Below the pieces are notes generated by a model. The model made no database searches. It was not told the origin of the DNA and saw only the letters and a list, made by a program, of their open reading frames with translations. The position numbers and the translations under genes were made by a program. Source: Phallus indusiatus (taxonomy: Eukaryota; Basidiomycota; Agaricomycetes; Phallales; Phallaceae). From it: a stretch of 64,000 bases of DNA. Position 1 is the stretch's first letter; each line of letters opens with the position of its first letter. Shown piece after piece: positions 49,001-61,681 of this stretch. The stretch spans positions 744,001 through 808,000 of the forward strand of contig JAQFWX010000006.1 of the NCBI GenBank assembly GCA_027605045.1, given 5' to 3'.

Positions 49001-52000
49001 GTGCGATGAAACTACAGAGACGACATTAGACCGCCGCTGCTTGAGAGACTACGTAAGTACAGAGCATGAAGTCGGTCAAAATCTTAATTAACCTGCGGAG
49101 ATCGGTTCACTACAACCCCATACACTTTCGTAAGGAAAGGGAATTATCTTGAAATAATTTGTAGGCAGTGCCTTTATTTATATACGCAAACGGTCTAAAA
49201 ACATCATCAATCACGAAAGACAGTCTTCCGAAAACAGCCTTTTGCCACACCACTGCCTGCCGAAAATCAAGGGATTGAGAAGAAGGAAACGAAAGGAATG
49301 GGTTATTCAATTGAGGACATCCTCCATTTGGGAGCATAACGGTAATTTGCACTCGAGCTGGAAAAAATCAAGTAAAATTTTCTGCCTCGGTTAGGTATAG
49401 CTTCCAGTCTTGCCAATGCAATTTAAGGCATCGGCCCATGCTGACTCCAGAAGGTCTCCTGGCCTCGGATGATCAACAATCCAACCGGCTCCGAAGTTGT
49501 TGACTCTTAGTTGTTGGCAATATCTGTAGTGGCAAAACAATCAGTCGCCTGGACAAAGGAACGGCCACTTCTTATGAGTCCTCAACTAAACTAGAAAAGG
49601 ACTGCGATCTCCAGGTAGAAAATCTGGCAAGGTAAGGATGGCTGGCGCATCACGGGGAAATGTATCTTAAAACGTTGCGTGCTTTCCGGACCGCCGAAGG
49701 TCTGTGCACTACGTTTTTGGAAATATACTAGTAGGGTAAGGTTGGCTCCGAACTACCTTTCCAATTACTGTTCCCGCTCTAGTCCTGAAAATCACTCGAG
49801 GAACATGTGGCCTTCCGTATCTATGTTAAAGCCGCACACTCCTAGAAGTAGCATCGATTGGTTAAAGACAAGAGGCGAGGAAATTTTAAGGAGCCAGAAA
49901 ATTTGCCGCTCCGTCGAAATGCTTGGCCCCATACCCACAAGACTTTTTTAAGGCTCTTTTCTCTGATCCGATTTGGGTCGACTTGCTGGGGCTACAGTAA
50001 GAAAGAGTCTTTATACGTTGTTGAAAGTATGTATGCGTAAGCGTAAGTCTCGACAAAATCTCAATTCAACAGAAATGCGGCCTAATCAAGAGTTTCGTAC
50101 TAGCAGACGTACTGAGTGATGAGAAATCGTTACCAAAAAATATAAAATAAATGGTGACAGTGGAAGTAATACGCCGGAGAAATAAAATTTATGAGTAAGT
50201 CTCATCTTTTTGGGGTCGACTGAAAAGAGGCACCATTTTTGTATATTTATCCACAGGTGCTCTTTTGAAAATCATTGAAATAATATTTGTCCATGGGCCC
50301 TACGCTGTGTAATCTACAAACAAATGTAAGGAGCACTCAATTAGGCTAGACCCCCAGGTTGTTTCAGATGCCTAAATTGATTAGCTCCCATGGTTATGAT
50401 GAGCACCATGAACGATTTACCCATCTAGGTAAAGCTGGTACTCGTCCAACTATCAACGACCAACGGATCGCTGTTGACGACAAGATAAGGCTCTCGCTCC
50501 CAGATTTACTTTGCGATGGCATCTTTCAAGTTGCTTGATTTATTGTCGCGAGGGAGGGTCTGAAAGCAACGAGTACCATTTTACTTTTTGTTGAACGGAT
50601 CTCCACCACTTGTACACTAGCAGAACCTGAATAGCAGAAGAGAGGATTAACACATTTTGTGTTATGATTGGCGGGAGCTACAATTAGGCAAATGTTGATA
50701 CTTTTAGATGTACAACATTGTGTTTTGCGCATCTGATGAAACAAGTAGTAAAAATCGCTGAAGTTGTAAGGGACTTGCTAAGACTAACGTAGTTTAAGAT
50801 AGGTAACTTTGTACTATAGCACACTGTTGCATCAGAACACATTGAAACGACGTCACCGAAGACTACGCCGAATATGGTCTGTAAGTTTGAGAGGTGAATC
50901 TTAAATTGATCTCACTGTCTCAATAGCTTTGATTAATCTGGAAGTGATGTCCACACGCGACATGTGGGGAGTAGAACGAGTCTGAAAATGAACTTAAGAA
51001 CGTTCGTGATACAGGCTCAAGTTGCTTCAGTTCACATGAAAGAGATGGGCCTCTAGTAAGTGGTTAGTGAGGCGTGGATGATTAAGGATGGAGGTGAGAT
51101 GCCACCGATTGTGCAGCGATAAATAAGTTGTGCCCGCATGATAACATAAAATGGGATATAATACTCACCTCGGAGAATGGACGACAGTATGAACCAGATT
51201 GTCCACATCGTGACTCAAACCTAGGTTCCATCGATGAGGCCCGCAAGAGACCAAATTCCATGGTGGAAGATCAAAAGTTATTACGATATTCTTAAAGCAA
51301 AGTCAAGAAATCCTGAAAGTCTTTGTGGAAAAGCTCCAAATAAAGCTAAGGACTGCTCCTAATAAAAGGCAATTTAATTAGGTCTCGCTATAATTGAACC
51401 CAGACTTACGTTTGTCCAATTGAATAATTTGATTTGTAAATACAAAACTAGAGGAGGCAAGCTTATAAAAACTGGTAGTGTAATAGCGAGTTTGATGTTG
51501 ATAAAAATGAACCATAGACTTGAATAATTTTGGATCAAGTTTAACTCCAGTCAGTCAGCCAAGAAATAACCCGACTATTCTTGCCATAGACAACCGAAGT
51601 ATCCCGCAGACGCTCCTAAGATATCAACGGCTGCTGACTGCCGGCGGCGACACGTCTGGTTCGACGCTTTTAACCAAGAAAAAACCACGCCATTATATTG
51701 TGACTGTTTCAGTACCATAAATTAGTTTTTTGCTTACGATAAGGCGACTCCTTTTTCATCAACAAACCAGCCTTTACCAGCCGAAGTTGTATTAACGAGC
51801 TCAAATTTCAGATTCCCTTGTCAATTTGAAGATGATAGTAATAATTCAAACCCGAGGATTGGTCAACTAGAAACGATGAAAAAGCGTCGGGTGAGAAGAA
51901 TTCAATAATTGGTAACGCAGCTGCCGTGGAGCAAATATTGATGAATTCAGCTTGGAGTCAGTGTGGACGGAGAATTTAGAAGTTGCCGAAGTTTGAATTG

Positions 52001-54712
52001 ATCCAAAGCTCGGTATCATAATTCATCAAATGCCGACGTCAAAAAGAAGACACCAAATTGCGAAGATGCGCCAGAAGTCATCTTTTCGAGCCGAACTGTT
52101 TGAGTACGTGTTCCAAATGAATGTGACTGAGACTTGTCGGAGATACTGAACGCTAAGACTCCGCCGTATTACATCATATTATCAGTGTTTGCTAATGGAT
52201 TCGCTCAACCAACGCTCGACATCCCTCTGTAAAGCTTTTAAATTAGAAGGTGCGTGAGGCACATAACTGTTTGAATTTTGCAACCTATTTTCTCAGATAG
52301 GACAGGATCACAACGACCAAACCGAGATGTCTCATGTATGTCGTTCTTGAAGGACAGCGCCGTTATCCAACCTTTCTATGTAAGCAACTCTCATCGTTTA
52401 GACAATTCCGGGCTCCGGTAGAAACAGTCAGGCTCTGTGCACTGAACGTATTTTCTGGTACTTCCAATACAATGTCGTCTCAAGACCCTTGGTACATTGA
52501 ATGGCCGAGCAACATTCCCTTTTGTCTTTCAAGAAATACGCCGGATTCATCTGTTCCAATCTATAAATTTCACCGGTTGGATGAGAAAGTGGTGCGCCGA
52601 ATATCGCAAAATCTCACAATCAAGCCCCATACACCTATATCACAAGCTTTCATTTATGCACGGATTACCGGATTGGAGATGTTCTTCAGACCCTGTTCTT
52701 TGGAAATGCGCCCCATCTTACTACATCGGCATCGATTTTCAAAACCTCAACCTCTCGTATTCTCCTCTATTATGGAAGCCATCTAGTCTCTTTTGCCAGC
52801 GGAAAGACCCAATATCATTGATTGTGACATCCTTTTCGACATGCTCGAGATATCACTCGGCCTTCGTATAGTCAGGATCAAATTGCAGAAGATTTCCAGT
52901 TACCCGTATGCTCCAACCGCCGAGTCCACACATCTTCAAAGTATTTCATGGCAAAACTTATTCTAAAACCTATCATCTCTTATATTGATCTCTTTCGACA
53001 TAGGTAATCTGATTCAGCGCTATCAATGTAGTACAACTCATCATTGCATATTACCTCCTGGAAGACCTTACCTGAAACTTTTCGAGCCCTGTCTACGCGA
53101 CTTGGAAACCCTCTGCGACGAACTATAAGTTTCACAAGCCTCTCTCAATGTTTTCAAGGCACCCGAATTATCATATCTCGATGATTATGAATTATGTTTG
53201 AAGGGCATCCCGCCGAAGCCCGTATTTTTGGAACAATTAGGCTTCCTTAGGCTTCCTTAGGCTTCCTTCTATCGAGAGTCTTCACTTCTTCTAACTTCCT
53301 AATTGTCAACTCTGATGCCTCTGGCCCAATACCCAAGTAAAACCTGCATATCTGGAACAGAAGTAATCGGACAATATTCTGGCCAAACCTCATCCAAGCA
53401 GGACCTCCAACGTCTAACTAACCTGGGGTTGGCACCTGGAACAATATAAGCTTTACGCTTAAGAGATTTTGACATATTGTTCAGCTCGATGGTACATATG
53501 CAACGTTCCAAACCCCTTCAATTTATTATCAGCCGTCATGCTTCAAGAGAGATAACCGACTCACGTGTGGTAGAAACTATGATGTTAGGCAGCTGTATTT
53601 CTATAAGAATAACTAATACATATCATTTCTCCTAAATGTGCCGCGCATGGCAATGTATATTGTCATCATCGTCCGTTGACTTTTTCTAAGTGACAAGCTT
53701 GTCTCTTTGGCTGCATACAATCTCGTTTGCAGAGATCTCGTCACTATTTGACGATCAGTCTTACCAAATGCGAACTTATGAATTAGAATTAGTAAATTTG
53801 CAATTGGGCACTTGACCATATGTAAATATACCTCCGGATACGCTTGGCGCTAATACAATCCTTATTTCATTTACTTTTTTCTTCCGTGTTCAAGCTCTGC
53901 TCCAAATCTTTGTTATCGGATATTCTCCAGTTCAAACACATCATGCATCATGATACAGCGTCAACTTTGAACTCGATCTCGATTTTATCGAGGAGTAGCG
54001 GAAAATTATCTCAACTTGAGTCCAGATTATCACTAGTATTTAGTTACTTGTGCAAAGGTTCCGGCTTTCCTTTTTCTTGGAAAGGCGAAATTAACACCAT
54101 GTTGGCAAATGATGATCTCTAACGCATTCGCGGTGGCTGAATGTTTTTACGCTCTCAATTGGCTTTTTTTGCTTCAAGCGATGCATTGAAACCCTCGTTC
54201 CTAATATCAAAACCACATCATGCATGGGAACACCTCTCCTCGAAACCCCTACACGTTTTCCTTTATGGTGTATTCGTATAAATATCTCCTTCGAGGTTTA
54301 CAACCAGCTTTTTTTTTTCATAAGTTTGATCTCCATATGGTTCCACGATGCATGCAGACGGTTTTGTGCGCGTACAAAAAAAGCTCGGTCAACAACTTCC
54401 GTGCCTCATCAAACCTCGCTCCAAATAGCTCCAAACCAAGCCCATCATGAGTGACTTGATCGCTCCCAACACCACTGTGCGTGCGTTCTCTCTTGCAAAA
54501 TCTTAGTTAGATATGATGCTAATTTGACAGCCAGCTTCTAACTGGCGGAACATGCTTGGTGCCGTCAACGGCCTGGAGAAGCTGAAACGTTATCACCATT
54601 GCACTACTACATATTACTACTAAGTCCATGGTACTAAATCAGAGTCCATCATTTGAATTTGAATTCATTGGTCAAAATTGTGCATATCGATTCGTAAACT
54701 TTGAACGGGTCT
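46096..54712. other. 8.6-kb gene-poor interval
   Basis: The longest stretch without a recognised gene. It is AT-rich with short open frames only. Between about 52.2 and 53.2 kb on the plus strand several Leu-rich open patches in different frames (for example PYLKLFEPCLRDLETLCDEL near 53065) could be the remains of an F-box/LRR-type gene. A 10-bp unit TTAGGCTTCC is repeated three times at 53237-53266. A hairpin with arms GAGAGAC/GTCTCTC lies near 47634-47651. No transposase was recognised. Confidence 0.5.
53237..53266. repeat. Three tandem copies of a 10-bp unit
   Basis: TTAGGCTTCC occurs three times in a row without mismatch. Reverse-complement units are not seen nearby. No function suggested. 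Confidence 0.9.
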
Positions 54713-55531
54713 TTACACCACCCTACAGATGACTTCACTATGAATCATCGACAGCCACCCATCCTCGTCCTCCTTCCAGTTTACCCACGCTTTGGAATAT
54801 CTTTCCAGATCGTCTTTTGTGGCGATTTGGTTGTTCACGACAGAATCCAAAAAAGATGATTTCAAGATTCTGTCTGCCCACATTCCTCCCCACCATGCTC
54901 GGTCCTCGGCCGTATTAAAACACCAAGCGCTCGCTGTGGCGGTAATGTCTTTGCGCTCAAACCCGGCCTTTTTAGCCCAAGCGACTAAATGACGACCCGC
55001 TTTCGGCGTGCTTCCGATTTTCTCTCCAGCTCGCACGTACACCGATTTAAAATCTTCCAAATCTTTGCTTTCGGGATACACGGTAAAAGTGGCTACTTCA
55101 CCCTCCCTAATCGCGACTATACCACCCGGCTTGGTGACGCGACGCATTTCGCTGAAGGCTTTGATAGGATCACGAAGGTGTTGGAGGACTTGGTGAGCGT
55201 GTACGACGTCGAAAGTACCGTCTGGGAAGTTCAGCGCATGCACATCCCCCGTCCCGTACTCGATATTTTTCAAACCAAGTTTGGCCGCGTTTGCTCGTGC
55301 TTGGTCTAAAACACCCGAATCGTATTCTATCCCGAGAACTTTGCCATTGGGAACCAAGGCAGCGAAATCGGCAGTAATCGTTCCCGGTCCACATCCGATA
55401 TCCAGAATGTACATATTAGGATTCAGATATTTCAGGAGATACGCCGCTGAATTCGCCGCTGTGCGCCAACTATGGGAACGGAGAACGGATTCGTGATGTC
55501 CATGAAGATAGGTAGTGTCTGTGTTGGACAT
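54713..55531 (-). CDS. SAM-dependent methyltransferase, copy A
   Basis: Single exon, 272 residues, unusual here because most neighbours are intron-rich. Class I Rossmann methyltransferase of the UbiE/COQ5-like type: YILDIGCGPGTITAD is motif I (SAM binding), the acidic residue after strand 2 is in GKVLGIEYD, TGDVHALNFP is motif II region, and RRVTKPGGIVAI is the post-motif loop. The N-terminal HGHHESVLRSHSWRTAANSA is shared with the copy at 55947-56765. The substrate cannot be read from sequence; neither a signal peptide nor a membrane segment is seen. The start ATG at 55531 matches the paralogue's start exactly. Confidence 0.9.
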   Translation of the reverse strand: MSNTDTTYLHGHHESVLRSHSWRTAANSAAYLLKYLNPNMYILDIGCGPGTITADFAALVPNGKVLGIEYDSGVLDQARANAAKLGLKNIEYGTGDVHALNFPDGTFDVVHAHQVLQHLRDPIKAFSEMRRVTKPGGIVAIREGEVATFTVYPESKDLEDFKSVYVRAGEKIGSTPKAGRHLVAWAKKAGFERKDITATASAWCFNTAEDRAWWGGMWADRILKSSFLDSVVNNQIATKDDLERYSKAWVNWKEDEDGWLSMIHSEVICRVV

Positions 55532-55946
55532 TTTATACGTAGTTGTTCTGAAACAATTTTAGAAAAAAAAAATTCACAGAGCCTATCGAACTACTGCCTA
55601 CTCTTTTGAATGTACTGCAGATCAAGGCTTTTCAAGTTTTCAAATTTTTATGCCATTTACCTCGATGGTATAAATATTGTCTATAACCCTCCTCGGCCCG
55701 AGAAGTTTTTTTTAGAAATGACTCATCTCTAATTTCCTAATCAGAACTTGCGTGCTTCAAATCTCATCCAAACTGCTTGATTTGGAATTCGGCAACGTAC
55801 TGTCGTTTAGAGGCAAAACGCTTATAACATTTTACATAACACACTTTATTACCTGCGACGTCGACCAAAGAACAACAACAAAAATCTATCAAAATTTAAT
55901 GTTTTACGACCGAGTTAGGTTTTAGAAGAAGAGCCAGGCTGGAACA
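55532..55946. other. Spacer between the two methyltransferase genes
   Basis: About 415 bp. Should hold the promoter of copy A and the 3' end of copy B. A T-rich tract is seen at 55690-55730. No additional gene. Confidence 0.5.
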
Positions 55947-56765
55947 TTAATTCACGCGACAAATGACCTCAGCGTGCATCACCGCGAAATATCCGTCTTC
56001 ATCAGCCTCCCAAGTCCGCCATGCCTTCGAATATCTTTCCAGGTCCTCCTGTGTGGCTATTTTTCCTTCAACCGCGGACTTGGCGAAGGAAGATGACAAA
56101 ATTCTGTCAGCCCAAAGCTCTCCCCACCAAGTTCTATCTTGTGGGGTAGTGAAAGCCCAAGTGCTCACAGTAGCTGTGATATCGCTGCGGTCAAAACCTC
56201 CTTTCCTAGCCCAGGCGATGAGATGACGCCCGGCTTTAGGTGTACCGCCGACGCTTTCGGCTGTACGAAGATAAACGGGTAAGAATTCGTTCAAGTCCTT
56301 CGTTTCTGGGTACCAGGTGAAAGAACTCATGTCACATTCTCTGACAGCAACGATCCCTCCAGGTTTGGTCACGCGACGAATTTCGGCGAACGCTTTAACG
56401 GGATCGTGGATATGTTGAAGGACTTGATGGACGTGTACGACATCAAAGGTAGCATCGGGAAATTGAAGCGCGTGCACATCTCCGGTGGTAAACTCGATAT
56501 TTTTCAGGTCGCGTTTTGAAGCCGTTGCTCGTGCTTGTTCCAAAACCTCAGATGCATGATCCAAACCCAGCACCTTTCCATTTGGAACAAGAGCAGCTAA
56601 ATCGGCGGTTATCGTCCCGGGACCACATCCAATATCCAGAATATAATGATCCGGCTTTAAACGTTTCAGAAGATATGCAGCGGAATTAGCCGCAGTCCTC
56701 CATGTGTGCGATCGAAGGACTGATTCATGATGTCCATGAAGATATTTGGGAGATGTTTCAGACAT
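55947..56765 (-). CDS. SAM-dependent methyltransferase, copy B
   Basis: Single exon, 272 residues, aligning without gaps to copy A (about two thirds or more identical by eye). Motif I is YILDIGCGPGTITADLAALV, the motif II region is TGDVHALQFP, and RRVTKPGGIVAVRE closes the core. Tandem, same strand and same length point to a local duplication. Differences cluster in the variable region after the core (for example EGEVATFTVYP in A versus ECDMSSFTWYP in B), which lines the substrate pocket in this fold, so the two copies may differ in substrate. Confidence 0.9.
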   Translation of the reverse strand: MSETSPKYLHGHHESVLRSHTWRTAANSAAYLLKRLKPDHYILDIGCGPGTITADLAALVPNGKVLGLDHASEVLEQARATASKRDLKNIEFTTGDVHALQFPDATFDVVHVHQVLQHIHDPVKAFAEIRRVTKPGGIVAVRECDMSSFTWYPETKDLNEFLPVYLRTAESVGGTPKAGRHLIAWARKGGFDRSDITATVSTWAFTTPQDRTWWGELWADRILSSSFAKSAVEGKIATQEDLERYSKAWRTWEADEDGYFAVMHAEVICRVN

Positions 56766-58506
56766 TTCGTTTTGAAACTATATTCGTGAATCGTCAGTGG
56801 TATGAATTTATTATGCTGGCAACTCAAGAGTTTTGAGCACACACCTACGAATTACAATAAGGCAATGGAATAGATGGAGGGCCGGTAGATTCAAACGATG
56901 TATGCACTTTTATGTTGATGCTGGGCTATGACTCGATACGGTGAGTCACCGGCATACTTGATAGACGATTGTCGACTCTCGGAAAGAGCGCCCTAATTGC
57001 TTACGTTTCTGTTGCTTGTCAGCAAGGGCGGATATTTTTAACACTTCGTCTTTCACGACCGTTCTCTCACAAGGATAGAAATGGGGCTTTGAGAGCAAAT
57101 TTTGTGCCATTGGTTATTCTGGTTATCTAATTTACTGTTATGGGTGTTGGATTTTATTAGTTCGGACTATATGATGTATTCAGTAGATTACATAATAGAC
57201 TTGAGCTTTTGTCCTACACCCATTTTGTGCTGTGTCGCGCTGTATCGTGTGTGCCGTGTTGTATCGTGTTAACGTCAATTTTACGATCTATTACGTCTAT
57301 TTCTACCCTACATTCGTCTTATAATCCAATAATGGGTAGCTGCTGTTGTCCTCCCAGGGCCCCAGGCGCACCGCGGGTGTACCAAGGGTTCAAACGTTTT
57401 ATCGTTCACTGGCACTTGGGGCTCACTTAATTTTGAATCTAATCTGATAGAATTCCCGATGAGATTGATTTTCCTGACTCTTTGAGCGAAATTCAGGCAT
57501 GCAAGACATAACACCGCCGGACGGGATTTGGACGGGATCTTTCCTAGGACCTTTTCCCAGAGGCCCGATTCTCAATCTTCTTGGCTAACCGACCTCTTCA
57601 AGTACGCTAAGAGGACAAAGTGAGAAGCTCCTTTTACATTTTCTAATATAAAAATATTGCAGTCTTTTTGTCTACAGCAAGCCGCCGCGGGATGGAGTAT
57701 GGGAACTTCCGAAAAGAAGCTTTTAGGCTTTTTCTATACTTAAACGAACGAGGTCATTTTTTACCTAACAGTGTCGTTTCTCCTGATTTGGGAATAGCCG
57801 TCGCGGCGGTCCGTCAATTATATGCAGGCACGATTTCCAAAAAGAGGAGTCTCCGACGAGTCTTCGCTCCTTCAGGGCTGCATATATTGAAATGGTTACT
57901 TCTCAGGGTTTCAATATATTATGGCGTTCTTAGATAAATAAATCTTGGTTTTCCGACTGTCGTAATGGCCTCCGAGCCTCATGTACTGAATAGACATGAG
58001 TTGTGTAACCCGATAATTTGGACAGACTAATATCAACTCAATTGGGCTTTCGAAAGCCACTACACCAACAGCTCAGCCACGGCTTACATGCTTTCAATGA
58101 AGATTTACATATGTAGGAATCGTATTTATTTTTGAATTTGAAACTGAGCATATGCTACAATGATTGTCATTTTAAGCGGACTTTAGTACATTATTGATCC
58201 CATAAATAGCTACAATAATTTTCAAATGGCAATCTCCTTGATCCTGATCGGTAAGACTGCCTTACCACTCGTTAACTGGCTAACAGAGAAGCGGTTATTG
58301 AACGTTTGGGTTCCTGTATTCTTGATTCTTGTAAATCTTGATAGCAAACGGAGAAAAAAATGTGGACGAGAAATACTTTTCTGATGTTGTATATTACTTG
58401 TTTGGATATTTTGAATCAGGAAGGAGTACAACGTTTCTAGATCTCGAGACTCCAAAAATCCTAGATCATAGATAAGTAGTAAATACTGATCGTCCTCAAT
58501 ATGCTT
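56766..58506. other. Intergenic: methyltransferase upstream, OYE 3' side
   Basis: About 1.7 kb with no recognised gene. Short plus-strand frames (57209-57430, 57668-57937) lack motifs. Confidence 0.5.
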
Positions 58507-60148
<1,642 letters not shown>

Positions 60149-61204
60149 TGTGCAGGAAGATAAAGAAAGGTATTAGAAGAAGCGGTTATATTGTTTGCTT
60201 TGGAATAATATGAGTGATACGATGGGGAACTGTGAACTGTTTTTAGGGAGGACGTTTTTTTAAATAGATGACAGGTCGAAAGGAGCGTCTATGGGCAGAA
60301 CCTACATGATTGCTCGGTTTCAGCTACCGTGTGGCTATGCTCTGAAAACCTTTCTTCTTTTCGAATATGTGTGGGATTGGTTGTATTTGACCTTCTTGTT
60401 TGAATTATGTGAAAAAGTCAATCGGAAAGAGGGAAAAGAAGTGTACCTCAGTCGAGACCGACATTTATCAGTCTCCGAGTGGCCTCTTGCCGCACGCCGA
60501 GGTGAAATGTTCTGGGAGCTAGCATCACATTTATTCCTAGATAGGCAAAACAAGGCGAACATGATACTAGATCTCAACTCCAAATGCGTCTTGAGACGGA
60601 AAATTTGCAGGTGCTGCCTCAAGGCATTCTCACTTTAATATAGCCTTTCTGAGCAAATTAACTTTGACGGGGGGAAAGCCTACTCCTGACATTAATTTTG
60701 GCATATCGGAAAGTTTTTTCCCATGTCTGAGAGGGTTGGAAATTGCGCAAACGACAATAATAAAATGGAATCAGTGCTTGACGCGGTACTTTTTTGACCT
60801 TTTTGTTGCACTTTGAAAGCACCGAAATCAGAAAAGGCATGGCGTGAGTGCTGTTTAGTAATCAATTTATTGATGTAAGTACTTATGTCGCCAAATATAA
60901 GAGTCTGGTCCCGGATAGTCCGGCTCGCCCCGGATACATCCCTTCGCGCACGCTCATTGGCCCGTCTCCTCCCAGCTTTCCCGCGCGCGAGGGCTACCGG
61001 CGCTTGCTTGGGTAATCGCGCCGTCACCTTGCTTTCTCTCTCTCTCTCTATCCTCCACTATCTTTTCCGCTATCTATCCATCCATCCATTCAATTTGAAA
61101 GGTGAGATAAGATTATTTTTTCTTCTTGTTTTCTTGTTTTCTTTATTTATCAAACAAACTAATAACTTTTGAACCCAACCCAGGACCGGGGAGTGGCTAA
61201 CCCC

Positions 61205-61298
61205 CTCTCTCATCATCACCATCGCCATCATCATTCATCCATCCCCCACTCCTTCGCCCCAAGGGAACGGCCATCTCTCTCATCATCACCATCGCCAT
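61205..61298. repeat. 24-bp direct repeat, spaced 70 bp
   Basis: The sequence CTCTCTCATCATCACC plus eight more bases occurs identically at 61205-61228 and 61275-61298. Confidence 0.85.
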
Positions 61299-61477
61299 AA
61301 TCTGTCCCGCTCCTTTCCTTTCTCTTTTTTCTTTGCTCAGCCCGGTTTACTGGTAGGATTTGGAGCACAGTCCCGGTCGCCATTTTATTGGCTGTGGTTT
61401 TAGAGGATATCCCGGTCAGTTTCTTATAATTCTTGAATGTACAGCGCCTTCCGCCAACAACCACAGTAATTAAATTT

Positions 61478-61572
61478 GTTTAGCAACCCTCAGCCCCAAA
61501 ACAGACACATGTTCATCTCCTGTCGTTTAGCAACCCTCAGCCCCCAAAACAGACACATGTTCATCTCCCGTC
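61478..61572. repeat. Tandem duplication of about 47 bp
   Basis: Copy 1 at 61478-61524 and copy 2 at 61525-61572 both begin GTTTAGCAACCCTCAGCC and differ by one extra C and one T/C change. They lie just beyond the 3' end of the recombinase gene. Confidence 0.9.
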
Positions 61573-61681
61573 CCCATGCACACAATTCTCGCGTTCACCA
61601 TTTATTCCCCGTCAATCACTGTCTATATCCATGTATGTAGGGTAAATTAGTAAAAGAATATACATATTTTTTTTTACCAAA

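Larger units (their letters stand above)
60149..61681. other. Intergenic between OYE and the Crypton-like gene, with repeats
   Basis: No gene recognised; a 115-codon plus-strand frame at 60291 has no motif. CCGGATAGTCCGG near 60912 is a short palindrome. The right part (61010-61580) is pyrimidine-rich and contains two direct repeats listed separately. It may be the end of the mobile element. Confidence 0.5.

Noticed and set aside
53237..53266. TTAGGCTTCC repeats as a telomere-like array
   Set aside because: Only three copies and the unit does not match a fungal telomere repeat.
60291..60638. 115-codon plus-strand frame as a gene
   Set aside because: No motif, no splice sites, and an equally long open frame lies on the opposite strand.
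61000..61100. CT-rich stretch as telomere or centromere repeat
   Set aside because: Simple pyrimidine tract, no telomere unit such as TTAGGG arrays.
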